DNA of 64,000 nucleotides. It comes from Helopsaltes ochotensis. Lineage: Eukaryota > Chordata > Aves > Passeriformes > Locustellidae. This document shows, piece by piece, positions 62,626-64,000 of the stretch; position 1 is the stretch's first letter; each line of letters begins with the position of its first letter. The position numbers and the translations under genes were made by a program. The notes under the pieces were generated by a model that was given only the letters and a program-made list of their open reading frames with translations, made no database searches and was not told where the DNA came from. The stretch is taken from the NCBI GenBank assembly GCA_013400155.1, contig VXBM01000417.1, positions 597,414-661,413 on the forward strand, given 5' to 3'.

Positions 62626-64000
62626 CTGAAGAAAATCAGAAAAGTACAGTATATAACTACAAAAATTTACATATTTTTCTTTTCAATTGATTCTAGATTT
62701 GTCTGAACCATTGTAGTATGTGAGTGTTCAGGACCAGCACGTAATATTTGATTGGCAGATTTGAAAACAGGATTCAGAAAACATATTACTTCTATTTTCA
62801 CTAAGCGGGTGACTGTCTGAGCACCAGTTTGACCAGATTACAGCCTAGTAGAATCACAATGCTTGCCAGGGGAATGGTTTGGCAGGTTCTGAGTTTCTGA
62901 GTTTCAAGAGTAAAAAAAGTTGGTGAGGGCTGTTCATGAGAGCAATGAGCAATACAAAATTACATCCTCTAAACAAAATTACATCCTCTGACTACAAGTC
63001 GCAAATCTTTCATAATTCTGCATGGTTAGATGACCATAAACCCTATTATGTCAACTGAAGGATATAAAATTTTGAATACCTTAAAGAATAGCTCCCAAAA
63101 GCTGACAGAACATCTGCAAAACTTCAGAAGTCACTGATGGTATCTTTGCTTTCTGACAATAATTTGCATTCATTTGCACTTTCAAGCATTATGTGCGCTC
63201 TTACTTATAAAAACTACTCTATGTAACCCTATCTTCAAAACTTTAAATGAACCCTCACTTATCCAGGGTTCATTTGAAGTTTGACTACTATTTAAAGCAA
63301 GAATAAATAATTTTAGAACATTTATAATGTACCTTTAGGAAAGGAAGAGTAAGTGTGTTATTATGCTATTTCTCAAATAATTCTGTCCACAAAAGATTTG
63401 TAACAGCCTATTCCTTTCCACCATTTAAATCCAAAAAGCTATTTACATTGTACAAAAATTATTTTCATTCTCTTAGTATATTATTACTAGCATATTATCC
63501 ACTCATTCTTTACCTTCACTAACAAAAAGCACTCTTCTCATTTTAGAGGTCAGAATTCCCTCATTTGCTGTTACCAGCTTTTGGCTCTTTGTTTTTTTAT
63601 GCAATAAAATTTTATGTTATAGTCACAGCATTGGCATGCTTTAGTCAAAGATTCCTAAAAGCAAAAACTTTTACTTTGGATTTCCTGAACAATGAAATGC
63701 ACACTGAAATTTCACAATGTTTGTTTAAGACAGACTCTACGGGTTTCACATGCGGTTTTTGTATTGGTATAGTTGTTACATCAACCTGAATTCCATTACC
63801 CAAATATATGTGAACACCAGGCTTGCAACACTGATGTGACAATACAGTTTCCTTCTTTTACATTGGCTTAAGAAAATGGCTTTGCTTTGCTCTGCTGAGT
63901 CAGATCCTTGCTTATGCTGCATAATATTCCCCTCTAAAAGTAGCCTTATTGGAGGTAACCTGGAGATTTTGGGATTAAAGCAGCAGTGAAGTATGGGCAT
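62626..64000. other. Upstream intron, expected N-half exon not found
   Basis: The N-half of PLAT repeat 1 should lie upstream of exon 1, but no matching exon is seen up to the window edge. A direct repeat of acaaaattacatcctct lies at about 62,954-62,990. The text gactcagcagagcaaagca near 63,880 (reverse strand) resembles an old amniote repeat, without firm assignment. Confidence 0.45.
62953..62990. repeat. Direct tandem duplication, about 19 bp
   Basis: Two adjacent copies of acaaaattacatcctct separated by two bases. Confidence 0.85.

Noticed and set aside
1..64000. CRISPR arrays, operons, tRNA or rRNA genes, phage or bacterial defence systems
   Set aside because: Sequence is vertebrate in character; no regularly spaced repeats, no RNA gene folds and no prokaryotic gene layout were seen.

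Overview
The window looks like avian (or at least archosaur) nuclear DNA. It is about 35% GC and contains scattered 5'-truncated CR1 LINEs, one ending in the diagnostic CR1 3' terminus (attctgtga repeated, about 42,530-42,548). It has no bacterial gene organisation and almost no long open frames. Everything interpretable as gene content lies on the minus strand and belongs to one locus.

That locus is a large gene built from tandem PLAT/LH2 (lipoxygenase-homology) domains, the architecture known from LOXHD1. I could place 18 exons between 62,625 and 5,772, about 2.5 kb of exon and roughly 830 codons. They cover about seven PLAT repeats: the C-half of one repeat, then six complete repeats. A degraded further exon may lie at 2,254-2,450. 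The exons follow a strict grammar. An N-half exon of about 155-170 bp begins with the last two bases of a split codon and ends on a codon boundary. It is followed by a C-half totalling about 211-226 bp, carried in one, two or three exons, that ends one base into a codon. Every junction from 62.6 kb to 5.8 kb agrees in phase, which is strong evidence that the exon set is real and nearly complete over this span.

The gene appears to be dead. Nine exons are open, and they interleave with nine that carry disabling changes: six in-frame stops, an 11-bp deletion and four single-base frameshifts. Splice signals are nearly all intact. This is what a recently or slowly decaying unitary pseudogene should look like. 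Some of the one-base indels could instead be assembly errors, but the stops and the 11-bp deletion are hard to explain that way. I cannot tell from sequence alone whether it is a LOXHD1 paralogue, LOXHD1 itself, or the PLAT-encoding 3' part of another gene.

Layout, in gene order from high to low coordinates: 62.6-57.6 kb, repeats 1 and 2; 55.2-54.8 kb, end of repeat 2 and a linker exon; 50.7-40.9 kb, repeat 3; 31.0-25.2 kb, repeat 4; 19.0-12.5 kb, repeat 5; 11.2-8.9 kb, repeat 6; 7.6-5.8 kb, repeat 7; 2.4 kb, possible relic. The introns are ordinary AT-rich sequence with CR1 fragments at 13.1, 26.0-26.9, 38.4, 42.2-42.5, 43.3 and 51.9-52.4 kb, several microsatellites, and a GC-rich island of unknown origin at 37.1-38.2 kb. 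I saw no RNA genes, CRISPR, promoter or plus-strand gene.
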